Shown here: one piece after another, positions 25,251 through 34,572 of the stretch | Layout of the letters: every line of letters begins with the position of its first letter | Position numbering within the stretch: the first letter of the stretch is position 1 | Source: Lepiota brunneoincarnata | Lineage: Eukaryota > Basidiomycota > Agaricomycetes > Agaricales > Agaricaceae | NCBI GenBank assembly: GCA_023014365.1 | Contig: JAEBUN010000029.1 | Span: 434,001-498,000 of the forward strand | Direction: 5' to 3' | DNA: 64,000 nt | The notes under the pieces: generated by a model | The model's input: only the letters and a program-made list of their open reading frames with translations | What the model was told of the DNA's origin: nothing | The model's database searches: none | Translations under genes and position numbers: made by a program

Positions 25251-25757
25251 TTAGTTTCCTTCTTCCAGGTATTCAGCTAAGTAGTTTGGTTTGTAGTAAT
25301 CGATTTGGGTTTGGTTGGTGGAGTCTGGTCTGGAGGGAATGACGGGAGATAAAGGAGGAGTGGGGGTTCTGTGGAGGTCGAGTACAGTGGCTGTTTCTGG
25401 GGATGGAGGTTGTCCTGGATAGAAGATCTTGTATAGGAGGTGTCTGAAATGGGGGCTTTCTATCCTTTCTTCTGGTGGGGTGGTTGGATTTTCTTCAGAA
25501 GGAACCACATGGTTCTCCTGTAATATTTGATTCAGCCACATTGTCATAGCATTCCTCATAATAGTTGTTGTTGGTGAGATCAATGTATTGATGGTGAGTT
25601 GTGGGAGTGGTTGAGGAACAGGTTGCAGGATTTCTGGAGTAGGGGGCGTGTTGAGTCTTTCAATTTGGACATTCAGTCCGTTTATGGCAAGGTTGGAAGA
25701 CCGTGCAGTGAGGGCATCGGTATTTGATGCAGTCATAGGAATAGTGTCCTGGGGCAT
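25251..25757 (-). CDS. Outer element accessory ORF in +1 frame after the zinc-knuckle ORF
   Basis: 168 codons, ending 38 bp before the 3' LTR. The first 20 or so codons overlap the zinc-knuckle ORF and may only be its shadow; the rest (NINGL...-like, Pro-rich, then FRHLLYKIFYPGQPPSP and TVLDLHRTPTPPLSP) is not covered by another frame. The frame is +1 relative to the zinc-knuckle ORF, the same relation as in the inner element, where the corresponding protein has VIDLTQDPPSP at a similar place. Unlike the inner element it does not enter the LTR. Could be translated by frameshifting or reinitiation; function unknown. Confidence 0.45.
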   Translation of the reverse strand: MPQDTIPMTASNTDALTARSSNLAINGLNVQIERLNTPPTPEILQPVPQPLPQLTINTLISPTTTIMRNAMTMWLNQILQENHVVPSEENPTTPPEERIESPHFRHLLYKIFYPGQPPSPETATVLDLHRTPTPPLSPVIPSRPDSTNQTQIDYYKPNYLAEYLEEGN

Positions 25758-26523
25758 ATTGTTTGCATCTGAGGCATGCGAATTGGGGGCAGTCCATGGC
25801 CCAGTGCCCTGTATGTCTGCATTGGATGCAGACTGACCCGTCAGTGGTTTGGGGGTTGGTTCGCTTGTGAATGGGATTGGGGGAGTTCTGAACTGGGACG
25901 TTGTTACATATTTGCAATGGTGTGGGTGGTGTTCTTGGTGGGGGTGAGAAGTCTGAAGGGATTTCTGATACTGGTGGGCTTTCCTCCCTTGTTGGGGATG
26001 GTAGTGATGATTGCGGCAGTGGTCGTCGTGGTAGTGGTGGGGATGGTTGTGGTGGGGGGTTGCAAGGTATGTACCTCATTTCGTTTGGGTATGTTCTTTG
26101 ACACCTCGGACATGAGGCCCGATCTTGAGTGGAGAAGTCACTCGAGTGATTCTGCCCAGGCATGTTGCATATTGTACGCAGTAGCAAGAGCCTTAGTCTG
26201 TCATACGTGGTGGGTATAATCATACCAGAGTTGTCAGTCATATTCTGAAATTGAAGTGTGTTCCAATTTAGTCGTAAAGGCTCTGTCGGTGGCAGCCTCA
26301 TGCAGATCTCTGTCAGAAGGGTGATCTGGTCCATATGATCGTACTCCAGCTGTATGGTATCTAAGGGAGGTGGCTGGGGTGGCTGTTGGTTCTGGGGTGT
26401 CATTGGGGTCAGGGGTCTCATCTCTGAGAGAGGCGTATGCGGTGGTGAAGGTGTCAGAGGGGGTGTAGGGAGACAGGGCCGGAATGGGAGTTGTTTGAAG
26501 TGTAGTATGTTTGACACTTGCAT
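25660..26523 (-). CDS. Outer element zinc-knuckle accessory protein, 287 aa
   Basis: Located 3' of pol. Long Pro-rich N-terminal half, a middle helical part (YDRLRLLLLRTICNMPG), then a Cys cluster at the C-terminus: CIQCRHTGHWAMDCP, CLRCKQYAPGHYSYDC and a third CPHC..F..CHKRTEC. The first is a retroviral-type CX2CX3GHX4C knuckle. The second, with APGHY, matches the corresponding spot in the inner element's ORF. By analogy with nucleocapsid knuckles it may bind RNA or DNA, but this gene is separate from gag. Another frame (26743-26234) is also open across the first half and may be the real N-terminus. No in-frame stop here, although gag and pol of the same element have several. Confidence 0.6.
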   Translation of the reverse strand: MQVSNILHFKQLPFRPCLPTPPLTPSPPHTPLSEMRPLTPMTPQNQQPPQPPPLDTIQLEYDHMDQITLLTEICMRLPPTEPLRLNWNTLQFQNMTDNSGMIIPTTYDRLRLLLLRTICNMPGQNHSSDFSTQDRASCPRCQRTYPNEMRYIPCNPPPQPSPPLPRRPLPQSSLPSPTREESPPVSEIPSDFSPPPRTPPTPLQICNNVPVQNSPNPIHKRTNPQTTDGSVCIQCRHTGHWAMDCPQFACLRCKQYAPGHYSYDCIKYRCPHCTVFQPCHKRTECPN

Positions 26524-26749
26524 TGTTGATGATGATGATGGAGGATGATGAGGATGTTGGTGAGGATGTTGTTGAGAAAGGGGGAGTGGTTTGGGGGTGA
26601 GTGAGGTCGAGGTTCATGGGCATCTTTAAGTACGTTTGGTGTGGGAGCGGTGAAATGCGGATTACTTTACGAGATTGAAAATGAAGTTTGTTAACAGGTT
26701 CGCTAATTCCAACTTTATAAGTTCGTGGGGGAGAGGTTGTCACAGATCT

Positions 26750-28164
26750 CCAGAAATATATTCGATTCTAGTGTTTTTAGGGTTTTGGTACGTTATTCTC
26801 TTAGTCTCCAACTAGACAGACAGTTGTTCTATCTGAATACAATGGGAACTTTGACAGTCGTTACTATATAATATGTTTACTAATATCTTCACGATTCAAT
26901 AAGTCAGGCAAAACATAAGCTTTTGCAATCAGTGAACCTCCGTAGACCTAGCAGACAGCGTGTTCTAATGGGCCCTAGCATACTACATCCTTTTCTCTTG
27001 ACAATACTGTAAATTTACACTACCCAGCGAGACAGGCTTTTGACAAGCTCCTGCAGTAAGTGTCTTTAAGCTAGTAGGCCTAGTGGATGGTGTTATCTAA
27101 CGGGCCCTAGCGCACTACAGCTTCTGAACAAGGCAATAAAACTTTTATACTACTCAGCAAGACAGGCTTCTAGCGAGCTCCTGCAGTAAGTATCTTTAAA
27201 CTAGATAGACCTAGTGGACAGCGTTTTCAACAGGCCCTAGCATACTATGTTCGCTTCTCAATTAAACAGCTCTACAATTCAATGGTATACTTCTGAGGCA
27301 AGGCCTCTAAGAGGAACCCAAAGAAACAGAAGTTAGTGAACTTTCTACTTAAGAACAGAAGAGGTGTAGCAACTCGTATTCAGTTCTTGAGTCAAGCAGA
27401 AGGGTCTGTCAATATCTCAATTGTTTCAAAGGGTCTGGTTTTAAAGAGTATAACTCTTTAAGTCTCTAGTGGTCTTATGACCGAAGAAAATCGCGTAAAA
27501 TTGCTTTATATTCCTATCCTAATCGACCATACAATCAAGGGGGGAAATAGGCAAGCAGTTTCTTGCCTCCCATGTAATTTACAGACGAGTTTTTATAACA
27601 ATATACAATTAACTTATGGGTATACCTGAAACAAGCCTTCAGCTTCATCATTTTATTGTTTCCTCATCATTTAGGAGCATCATTCTAGGAGTTCCGATAT
27701 CAGCGACATCAATTTGCTCTCAGAGACTTGCTTCCTAGGTGCCTGGCTATTTATATCACAGCCAGCCAGGTTAGCAAGTTTCCTTGCTAACGTTTATCTA
27801 TTGGTTTTTATTTTATTCTCAGACTCTCCACACCTGAGCTTTTCAACCCTAATGTTCTAAAGTCCACTTCCATAGTCTTCAGGTAGTAGACTAACACTAG
27901 AATTAATTAACTTATTCTATTCTTATCAATCTTCATTTTCTAGTTCATCATTTCTGATCTCTTTTTGTTTCTATGAGGGGGCATCCTTCCCTGAGTACCC
28001 TCTGGGATACCCCCATTCGATCCCTTAGGTTTCAATATCATCAGAACCGTTTCAAGGGGACATTCTTGTCAGGGCATTCAGCTAATCCCTACATTCTTTT
28101 GTCAAGATTCACTCCCAGACCTGTTATTATGACTAGGTACCATCTGGATGACATAGGTGTTGTG
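26750..28164 (-). other. Outer element, non-coding region 3' of pol (part 2)
   Basis: Continues from 36734-36409 across the inner insertion. No gene. Contains the tandem repeats at 26935-27265 and an AT-rich stretch. Its part 27830-28164 is matched by a decayed copy at about 45160-45510. Confidence 0.6.
26935..27265. repeat. About 130-bp tandem repeats, roughly 2.5 copies
   Basis: Units start near 26936, 27072 and 27201. Each has GGCCCTAGC.(T/C)ACTA; the two full units also have ACTAC(C/T)CAGC.AGACAGGCTT and AGCTCCTGCAGTAAGT.TCTTTAA. Lies in the untranslated space between pol and the zinc-knuckle ORF of the outer element. Possible packaging or RNA-structure element; role unknown. Confidence 0.7.
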
Positions 28165-28168
28165 TGTT

Positions 28169-28537
28169 ATGAACAGTCCAGACCGGGAGGAACAAGAACT
28201 ACTGTTCGACTTTACAAGATGGGTACAGGAGACTACAGACCAACTACGGGCACAAGAATACGAAGACGAGGAAGGGGAATACTACACCGCCATGCAGGAC
28301 CTGGCGAGAGAAGCAGGAATGGAGATAACCTTGGAGGATATATTGGAATACCCCGAGGACGAGGAAGATAACCATGGATCAACCGATCCAACCTCCGATA
28401 CGGATGGAAGCACCGAGAGAATGGAGAGCGAGAATGGAGAAGACTCCATGGAGATACAATCGGGAGAAGGAGATTATGAGTCAGAGGAAAGCGATGGAAC
28501 ATCGCACAGCAGTAGCGAGAGTACTGACTCATTGTAA
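28169..28537 (+). CDS. U3-encoded acidic protein tail, 5' LTR copy
   Basis: 122 codons from the ATG at LTR position 5 to TAA (28535-28537). Very acidic, with TRWVQETTDQL, EDEEGEYYTAMQDL and ED-rich segments ending in a Ser-rich tail. In the 3' LTR the same codons are the C-terminus of the 523-codon accessory ORF. The 5' copy is detached from the rest and sits upstream of the element's own TATA box, so it could be expressed only from read-through transcription. Function unknown; no signal peptide or TM segment. Confidence 0.5.
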   Translation: MNSPDREEQELLFDFTRWVQETTDQLRAQEYEDEEGEYYTAMQDLAREAGMEITLEDILEYPEDEEDNHGSTDPTSDTDGSTERMESENGEDSMEIQSGEGDYESEESDGTSHSSSESTDSL

Positions 28538-28646
28538 TATAAATAACGCTAGGATGCCATCACCCAGGATGTGCATCATGGTCAGGACTGCGCACGACCA
28601 GTAGAACAGCCAAGTAACCTATAACGAGTATATAGCATCTCATAGG

Positions 28647-28693
28647 TATATAAGGCCTGTACAAGTAGAGATTAAAGCCTCAAGCTTTAATCT
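28647..28693 (+). promoter_or_regulatory. Inner element core promoter and 5' end of R (self-primer source)
   Basis: TATATAAG at 28647-28654. About 30 bp downstream lies AAGCTTTAATCT (28682-28693), perfectly complementary to the primer-binding site at 28865-28876. AGATTAAAGC/GCTTTAATCT around 28669-28693 can also fold into a 10-bp hairpin with a CTCAA loop. Same arrangement in the 3' LTR (TATA 36193-36200, complement 36228-36239). Confidence 0.7.
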
Positions 28694-28864
28694 TGTTAAC
28701 AGCGGTCGTTTACCTCTCTGCCTTAACTTGGCGTCTTCCCTCGTTATCTCATTGAGCGCGATCCACTAAGCTCTATAAGGCCAACCGTCTCGGACACCTT
28801 GTAGAGTGATTGAAGGCCGTCTCCAGTTATCCTCGGATACAGAAGGAGCACGGATCATAACATT

Positions 28865-28876
28865 AGATTAAAGCTT
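28865..28876 (+). other. Primer-binding site, self-priming (Tf1-like)
   Basis: AGATTAAAGCTT starts 2 nt after the 5' LTR. It matches no tRNA 3' end that I recognise but is the exact complement of the 12 nt at 28682-28693, the predicted 5' end of the transcript. This is the hallmark of Tf1/sushi-type self-priming. Confidence 0.7.
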
Positions 28877-29052
28877 CCTTTGGACAACCTCCATCGTACA
28901 CCCCGTGGTATCGGTACGCCTTGTCGCTACCCTTCCACACCGGCAGACGATACGCTTTATCGCTATCCGAGTGCCAACCGTATCTGACGACACGCCTTGT
29001 CGCTGTCCGGTGATACACCCCCGTAGAGCAGGCCACCATACCCTCTACACCC

Positions 29053-30913
29053 TTGGTCAGACGCACCGAAAGCGTTGATAGGTCATCCACACCTTTAAGT
29101 GTTGATTGGGATAACGCACCCGTAAGCGTTGTATACAGGTCATCCGCACCTTCAAGCGTCGATTGGGATAACGCACCCGCAAGCATTGTTTATTCACCCT
29201 CACCTTCACCTTCGACTTCTTCCCTCTTCACCCTGTCTACAAACCGAAACGACCCCCTTGCCACCGACTACGAAGAATCCAACAGTTCTGACTGGTCGAC
29301 AACCGATTCCGAACCCGACTTCACACCCCCTCCACCACGGACCCTAAAAAGAAAACAAAACCTATACCCCTCACTCGTTCACCCTCTGGTTCCGCACCGT
29401 ACCCTACACAACCTACCGAGAGAGTTCAACGTCGAACAGAAGACCCAGGATACCCAGCACCCCCAGCATCAGTTCTTCAATCCCTACCTAAACAACCACC
29501 ACCTGAAAGAACTGCCACCTCTACCCGCTCAAAGCTCGGGGAGCCGATTCATAGAACATCTACCCCATCCTCCGGTCCTCAACCCTCAACAAGTACAAGA
29601 ACTAGCGACAACACTTCGCAACAGAAACCCCCAAGAACATTCTCACCCCTCGCATCACCACTTGGATCACCGGTACACTCACCACCTCGATCCAGTTCCC
29701 CTGTACAATCCGAATCATCCGAAGCTAGCCCCACTACCGGGTCTATTCACACTTCCGACGAGGAATCCACAACCTCTGACATTAACAATATGGCCTCCTC
29801 CGCAAAAATTAACACACCCCCAACCTTTAATGGAGAGACCGACTACTTCCGCCTCTGGAAGGATGCAGTACAACTATACATCGATGCAAAGCCAGGAGCC
29901 TTTTCCGATGACAAGACCAAGATACAATTCGCCCTTTCATACATGTCCACCGGCCCCGCCGCAACATGGAGAGGAGCATTTTGGAATCAAACAAAGAACT
30001 TGATGGAAGCCAGACCCTTCCGACATGGAAGAAATTTCTCGAAGGACTCGATACATCCTTCGCCCCAAACAATGTCCCCGCCGATGCAATGGACAGAATC
30101 CGCCACCTCAAACAGAATGGACGATATATCGATGATTACATATCCCAGTTCCAGATACTTGCCTATCAGGCCGACCTTGGAGATGGAGTGGCGGCGGTCA
30201 ACTATTTCAAGAACGGGCTGGATCGCCCCGTCGCAATCAAGACAATTAGCCTCAATCCAGGAAACAAACTCAGCGACTGGTTCAAACAAGCTCGAACAGC
30301 ATATCAAATACTACAAACTCAACGCGACTATATGCAAACTCGAGGAACTCCCTCGTTTCCAACGACTTCGCGCACTCGCCCATTTAAAGGGAAAAGAAAT
30401 GCTTTTACGCGCCGTGTCCCACTGCCCTATCAAGCAACAGACCCTAACGCAATGGATATTGACCAACTCGCCGAAGCAGTCTACAACCTCGACTTTGAGG
30501 ACGAGCCAGATCTACTCGCCGAGGAAGCTGATGAAGACGAGGAGACCGAAGAAGACAGACTCCACCAGTTGGTACAAGAACGCACCCGCGAAGCCCTCAA
30601 TGCAATCCTCACGGACGCCCAAAAAAAGGATCTCAAAGAAAGGAGATGCTTCAACTGCCGCAAGACTGGACACTTCGCCTGCGAATGCCCCACCAAGAAG
30701 ACAATATATCGCCGATCCGAATTACCCCGCAATTTGGATGCCAGAAACCGGTCAAATGCGATATCCAGAAGAAGACAAGCAAGTTATAGGAAGAAGAATT
30801 CCCTATACAACATACTAGAAGATGCAACCGACGAGGAAGTCGAGGACATCTACGAACATTTTGCAAACGAATCCAACCACCCAGATGCCCCTCTGGTTAA
30901 GGATTTTGCCTAA
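29053..30913 (+). pseudogene. Inner element Gag, frameshifted
   Basis: The N-terminal part is Ser/Pro/acidic (TDYEESNSSDWSTTDSEPDF, about 29262-29320). The frame then changes near the A-rich run at 29346-29362 and continues as a Pro/Ser-rich stretch to MASSAKINTPPTFNG (29790), the start of the conserved capsid-like domain. A second one-base deletion is apparent in the CAAACAAAG run near 29990. Beyond it: WKKFLEGLDTSFAP, DYISQFQILAYQA, and the nucleocapsid knuckle CFNCRKTGHFACEC (about 30648-30690). Stop TAA 30911-30913. Gag packages the element RNA in cytoplasmic particles. Both breaks are consistent with deletion of one A; I see no nonsense substitution. Confidence 0.75.
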
Positions 30914-33900
30914 GGAGACTAGCCACCACGTCTAGCCCTCCACAAAGACCTCCTTCCCTTTCCTATTCACAAAATGATATTAATGTTGTAAAACTACAGG
31001 AATCGTCAGCACGCGTAATACATCTACCCTGTCGAATCCGAAAACACAAGATCACTAAGGAAGGACCCGAAAGCGTGGAACTACTCGCCCTACTCGACTC
31101 AGGAGCAGCAGGAAACTTCATTGACCCCGGAATGGTCAAACAACATTCATTCAAAACGACACCCCTCGATCGACCCATCGAAGTACGAAATGCCGATGGA
31201 TCTGTTAACGAAAATGGAACAGCCACCCACTACATGACCCTCAACCTAACGGTTAACGGGAAGAATATGGAGATCAAACCAAAAGTAGTCTCCCTCGGAA
31301 GCCCAAGACTCATCCTTGGATTCCCTTGGCTTGCAGAACACAACCCAGACATCGACTGGGATGCCAAACAACTACGCTGGAGAAACGAACGTTGGGACAA
31401 CACTATATTCCGAGAACTCATCCAATCCATGGAACCCGATTGGATCTACAACGACCAACTCAACCACATCTCCACACTAGAGCCCACAAGCTTCGAAGAA
31501 ATCAACTTCAAAGCCTCAGCATCACAATTCCTTGCCGTACAACACGGAGAAAAGAAAAACGACGACCCAAGAAAAGTCGTACCCACGGAATTCCACGAAT
31601 ACCTCCCAGTATTTAGCAAGAAACAAGCCGAACGATTCCCCCCACAACGACCATGGGATCACAAAATTGAACTCAAGGAATCATTCAAACCAATTGCCAT
31701 GAAGTCCTACCGACTCTCCCTCAATGAAGAAAAGGAACTCGACACGTTCCTAGAAGAAAACCTTCAAAAGGGATACATTCGACCATCCGAATCGCCAATG
31801 GCATCACCTTTCTTCTTCGTAGGAAAGAAAGATGGAAAACTACGCCCCTGTCAAGACTACAGGTACCTCAACGAGCATACCGTCAAAAATGCATACAACC
31901 TCCCCCTCATCTCTCATATTCTCGACAAACTTCGAGGATCAAAATACTTTACCAAACTCGACGTACGAGCAGGATACAACAACATCCGCATACGCAAAGG
32001 AGATGAATGGAAAGGAGCCTTCAGGACACCCCGAGGATTATTCGAACCCACGGTTATGTTCTTTGGAATGTGTAACTCCCCAGCAACATTCCAAACCATG
32101 ATGGACTCATTATTCCGGAAACTCATCGACAATGGAGGAGTAATCGTTTACATGGACGACATCCTCATTCACGCAAAAACAAAACAAGAACTTCGACGCC
32201 TCACAAGAGAAGTACTCAAGATACTCAAGGACAACGATCTATACCTCAAAACCGAGAAATGCGAATTCGAACGACAACGACTCGAATATCCTAGGAGTTA
32301 TTATCACTCCCGACTCAGTTTCGATGGACCCAGCAAAGCTCAAAGGCATCGCTGAATGGCCAACACCAACTACCCCACGCGACGTACGAAAATTCATAGG
32401 ATTTTGCAACTTCTATCGAAAATTCATACACCAATACGCCACATGGGCAAAACCTCTCAATGCCCTAATGTCCAAAACCAAGAAATTCGAATGGACAGAA
32501 GAATGCCAGAACGCCTTCGATACTCTCAAAAGAAAATTCCAAAGCGAACCGGTATTAATGGTCCCCGACCGAGACAAACCCTTCGAAATCGAATGCGACG
32601 CATCACTATTTGCATCAGGAGCAGTCCTACTCCAACGCGACAACAATGGAGTTAAACACCCAGTCGCATACTTCTCAAAAGGATTCTCACCAGCAGAACG
32701 CAACTATCATTGCTCCGAACAGGAACTCTTCGCCATTATCCGAGCACTCAAAGAATGGCGCCACCACATAGAAGGATCATCACACAAGACCATCGTATGG
32801 TCAGATCACGATAACCTTCGCCGCTGGAGAAAACCTGAAGACCTCAGCAGAAGACAAGCCCGATGGATTGCCTACATGCAACGATTCGACATCGAAATCC
32901 GACATATCCCTGGAAAGAAAAATGGACCAGCAGATGCCCTTTCCAGACGACCCGATCATGAACCCAAGACAAGAGACAATAAACAGGTCGTTGCACTCCC
33001 TGACAAATTCTTCACCCCAGAACAGCCACAACATATCCATATTATCGACGAAAACACTAAAAAGGAAATAAAAGAGCTGTGGAAGAAAAAGAAACAGACC
33101 GACATCGCCCAAGAAGATGACTCAGGACACCCACGCGTTCAAGGAAAGCTATTTATACCACAAGATCTACACCTCAGACGCCGCTTACTGCAAAGAGTAC
33201 ACGACTCACCCACCGCAGGACACCCTGGAATCGCAGAAACAACTAGAAAACTCCAGGAATACGCCTACTGGCCCGGGATGCGATCATTTGTCAAAAACTA
33301 CGTCAAAGGATGTGGCGCTTGCCAACAATACAAGATCAATCGCCACCCCCTAAAACCACCGCTTCAACCTATCCCTGGACCCCGTTCTACCCGTCCATTC
33401 TCGAACATCTCGATGGATCTTATCACAGACCTACCCCCGGACGGACCCCATGATTCTATACTGGTCGTGGTCGACCAGCTTACGAAGGGGATAATTCTAG
33501 AACCTACTGCGAAAACCGCCAACTGCGGACAAGATCGCCGAAATTCTTATCAAACGGCTATTCTCTAGATTTGGCCTTCCCGAGAAAGTTCTCAGCTGAT
33601 CGCGACCCCAGATTCGCTGCCAAATCCATGAAAGAATTCTACAAACAACTCGGAATCGAACAAGCACTCTCTACCGCCTACCACCCCCAGACAGACGGAC
33701 AAACAGAGCGATTCAATCAAGAAATAGAACTCTACCTTGGCATCTATTGCTCATCGAACCCGAACAAATGGGTAAAGGCACTCCCACTCCTGGAATACGT
33801 CCACAACTCGAAAACACATGCCGAACACCAACATACCCCATTTGAACTCCTCTATGGATCAAGCCCCAAAGGATTTCCGACCTCCGAGGAGCCAACGAAC

Positions 33901-34572
33901 ATTCCAGCAATAGGAGAGAAGTTTAAATACCTCGCCAAGATACGCCAAGAAGCCCAAGCTGCGCACGAACAAGCCAGACTAAAAATGGCTGCAAGATATA
34001 ACCGGCCAGATATCAATCTAAAAGTTGGACAGAAGGTTTGGCTCGACAACCGCAACCTCCCAATTCAGTACGCCTCAAAGAAACTGGCCCAACGCCGAGA
34101 AGGTCCCTTCACCATAACAAGAAAACTCGGACCTGTAACCTATGAACTAAAATTACCCATCAAATGGAAGATCCACAACAAGTTTCATGCGAGCCTCCTA
34201 ATGCCTGCAGAAGAGAACGACACACATGGGGAATACAACACAGCCCCACCACCCGACCTTGTAAATGGAGAAGAAGAATACGAGGTCGAGTCAATACTGC
34301 GCCACAGAAAATTCCGGAACAAGTATCAATTCCTAGTCAGATGGAAAGGATACCTTCCCACCGAGGACTCCTGGGAGCCAGAAGCAAACCTGGAGAACGC
34401 CAAGGAAGTCATTGAAGAATATAAAAGGGCCCACAAACTAGACAACCCCACCAATGACCCAACCACCCAACACTCGAGCAACCACTCCAGACCTCCCAGA
34501 GCCAGACAACGATGGACGCCTTCTCATCCGGGAAAGAATCATATCCCTGGCGAACCGCGTCGAAGGAAATAG
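30901..34572 (+). pseudogene. Inner element Pol (protease, RT, RNase H, integrase, chromodomain), frameshifted
   Basis: Pol is in the -1 frame relative to the end of gag, and the two overlap only at 30901-30913. Domains: aspartic protease [13 protein letters not shown] (about 31081-31120); reverse transcriptase with PCQDYRYLN and YMDDIL (about 32149-32165); RNase H FEIECDASLFASG (about 32584); integrase zinc domain H..H..CGACQ (about 33200-33330); catalytic motifs D in SMDLITDLPP (about 33413), D in SADRDPRF (about 33600) and E in ERFNQEIE (about 33707); C-terminal chromodomain EYEVESILRHRKF...VRWKGY (about 34280-34440). One-base insertions break the frame near 32290 (C), 33521 (A) and 33596. 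No nonsense point mutations were seen. Chromodomains of this class can direct integration to heterochromatin, in keeping with the nested position. Confidence 0.9.

Larger units (their letters stand above)
28165..28862 (+). repeat. Inner element, 5' LTR
   Basis: 698 bp, begins TGTTATGAAC and ends GGATCATAACA. U3 contains an open frame (28169-28537), followed by a TATATAAG box (28647-28654) and the predicted R start. Confidence 0.95.

Noticed and set aside
28233..28532. 99-codon antisense frame in the inner LTR, repeated at 35779-36078
   Set aside because: Exact antisense shadow of the U3 coding frame; its identity in both LTRs only reflects LTR identity.
29420..30003. Second half of the 316-codon frame from 29053
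   Set aside because: Gag continues in a different frame here (leading into MASSAKINTPPTF); this His/Pro-rich reading is its shadow.
30111..30818. Downstream part of the 342-codon frame from 29790
   Set aside because: After the indel near 29990 the real gag, with knuckle CFNCRKTGH, is in the other frame.
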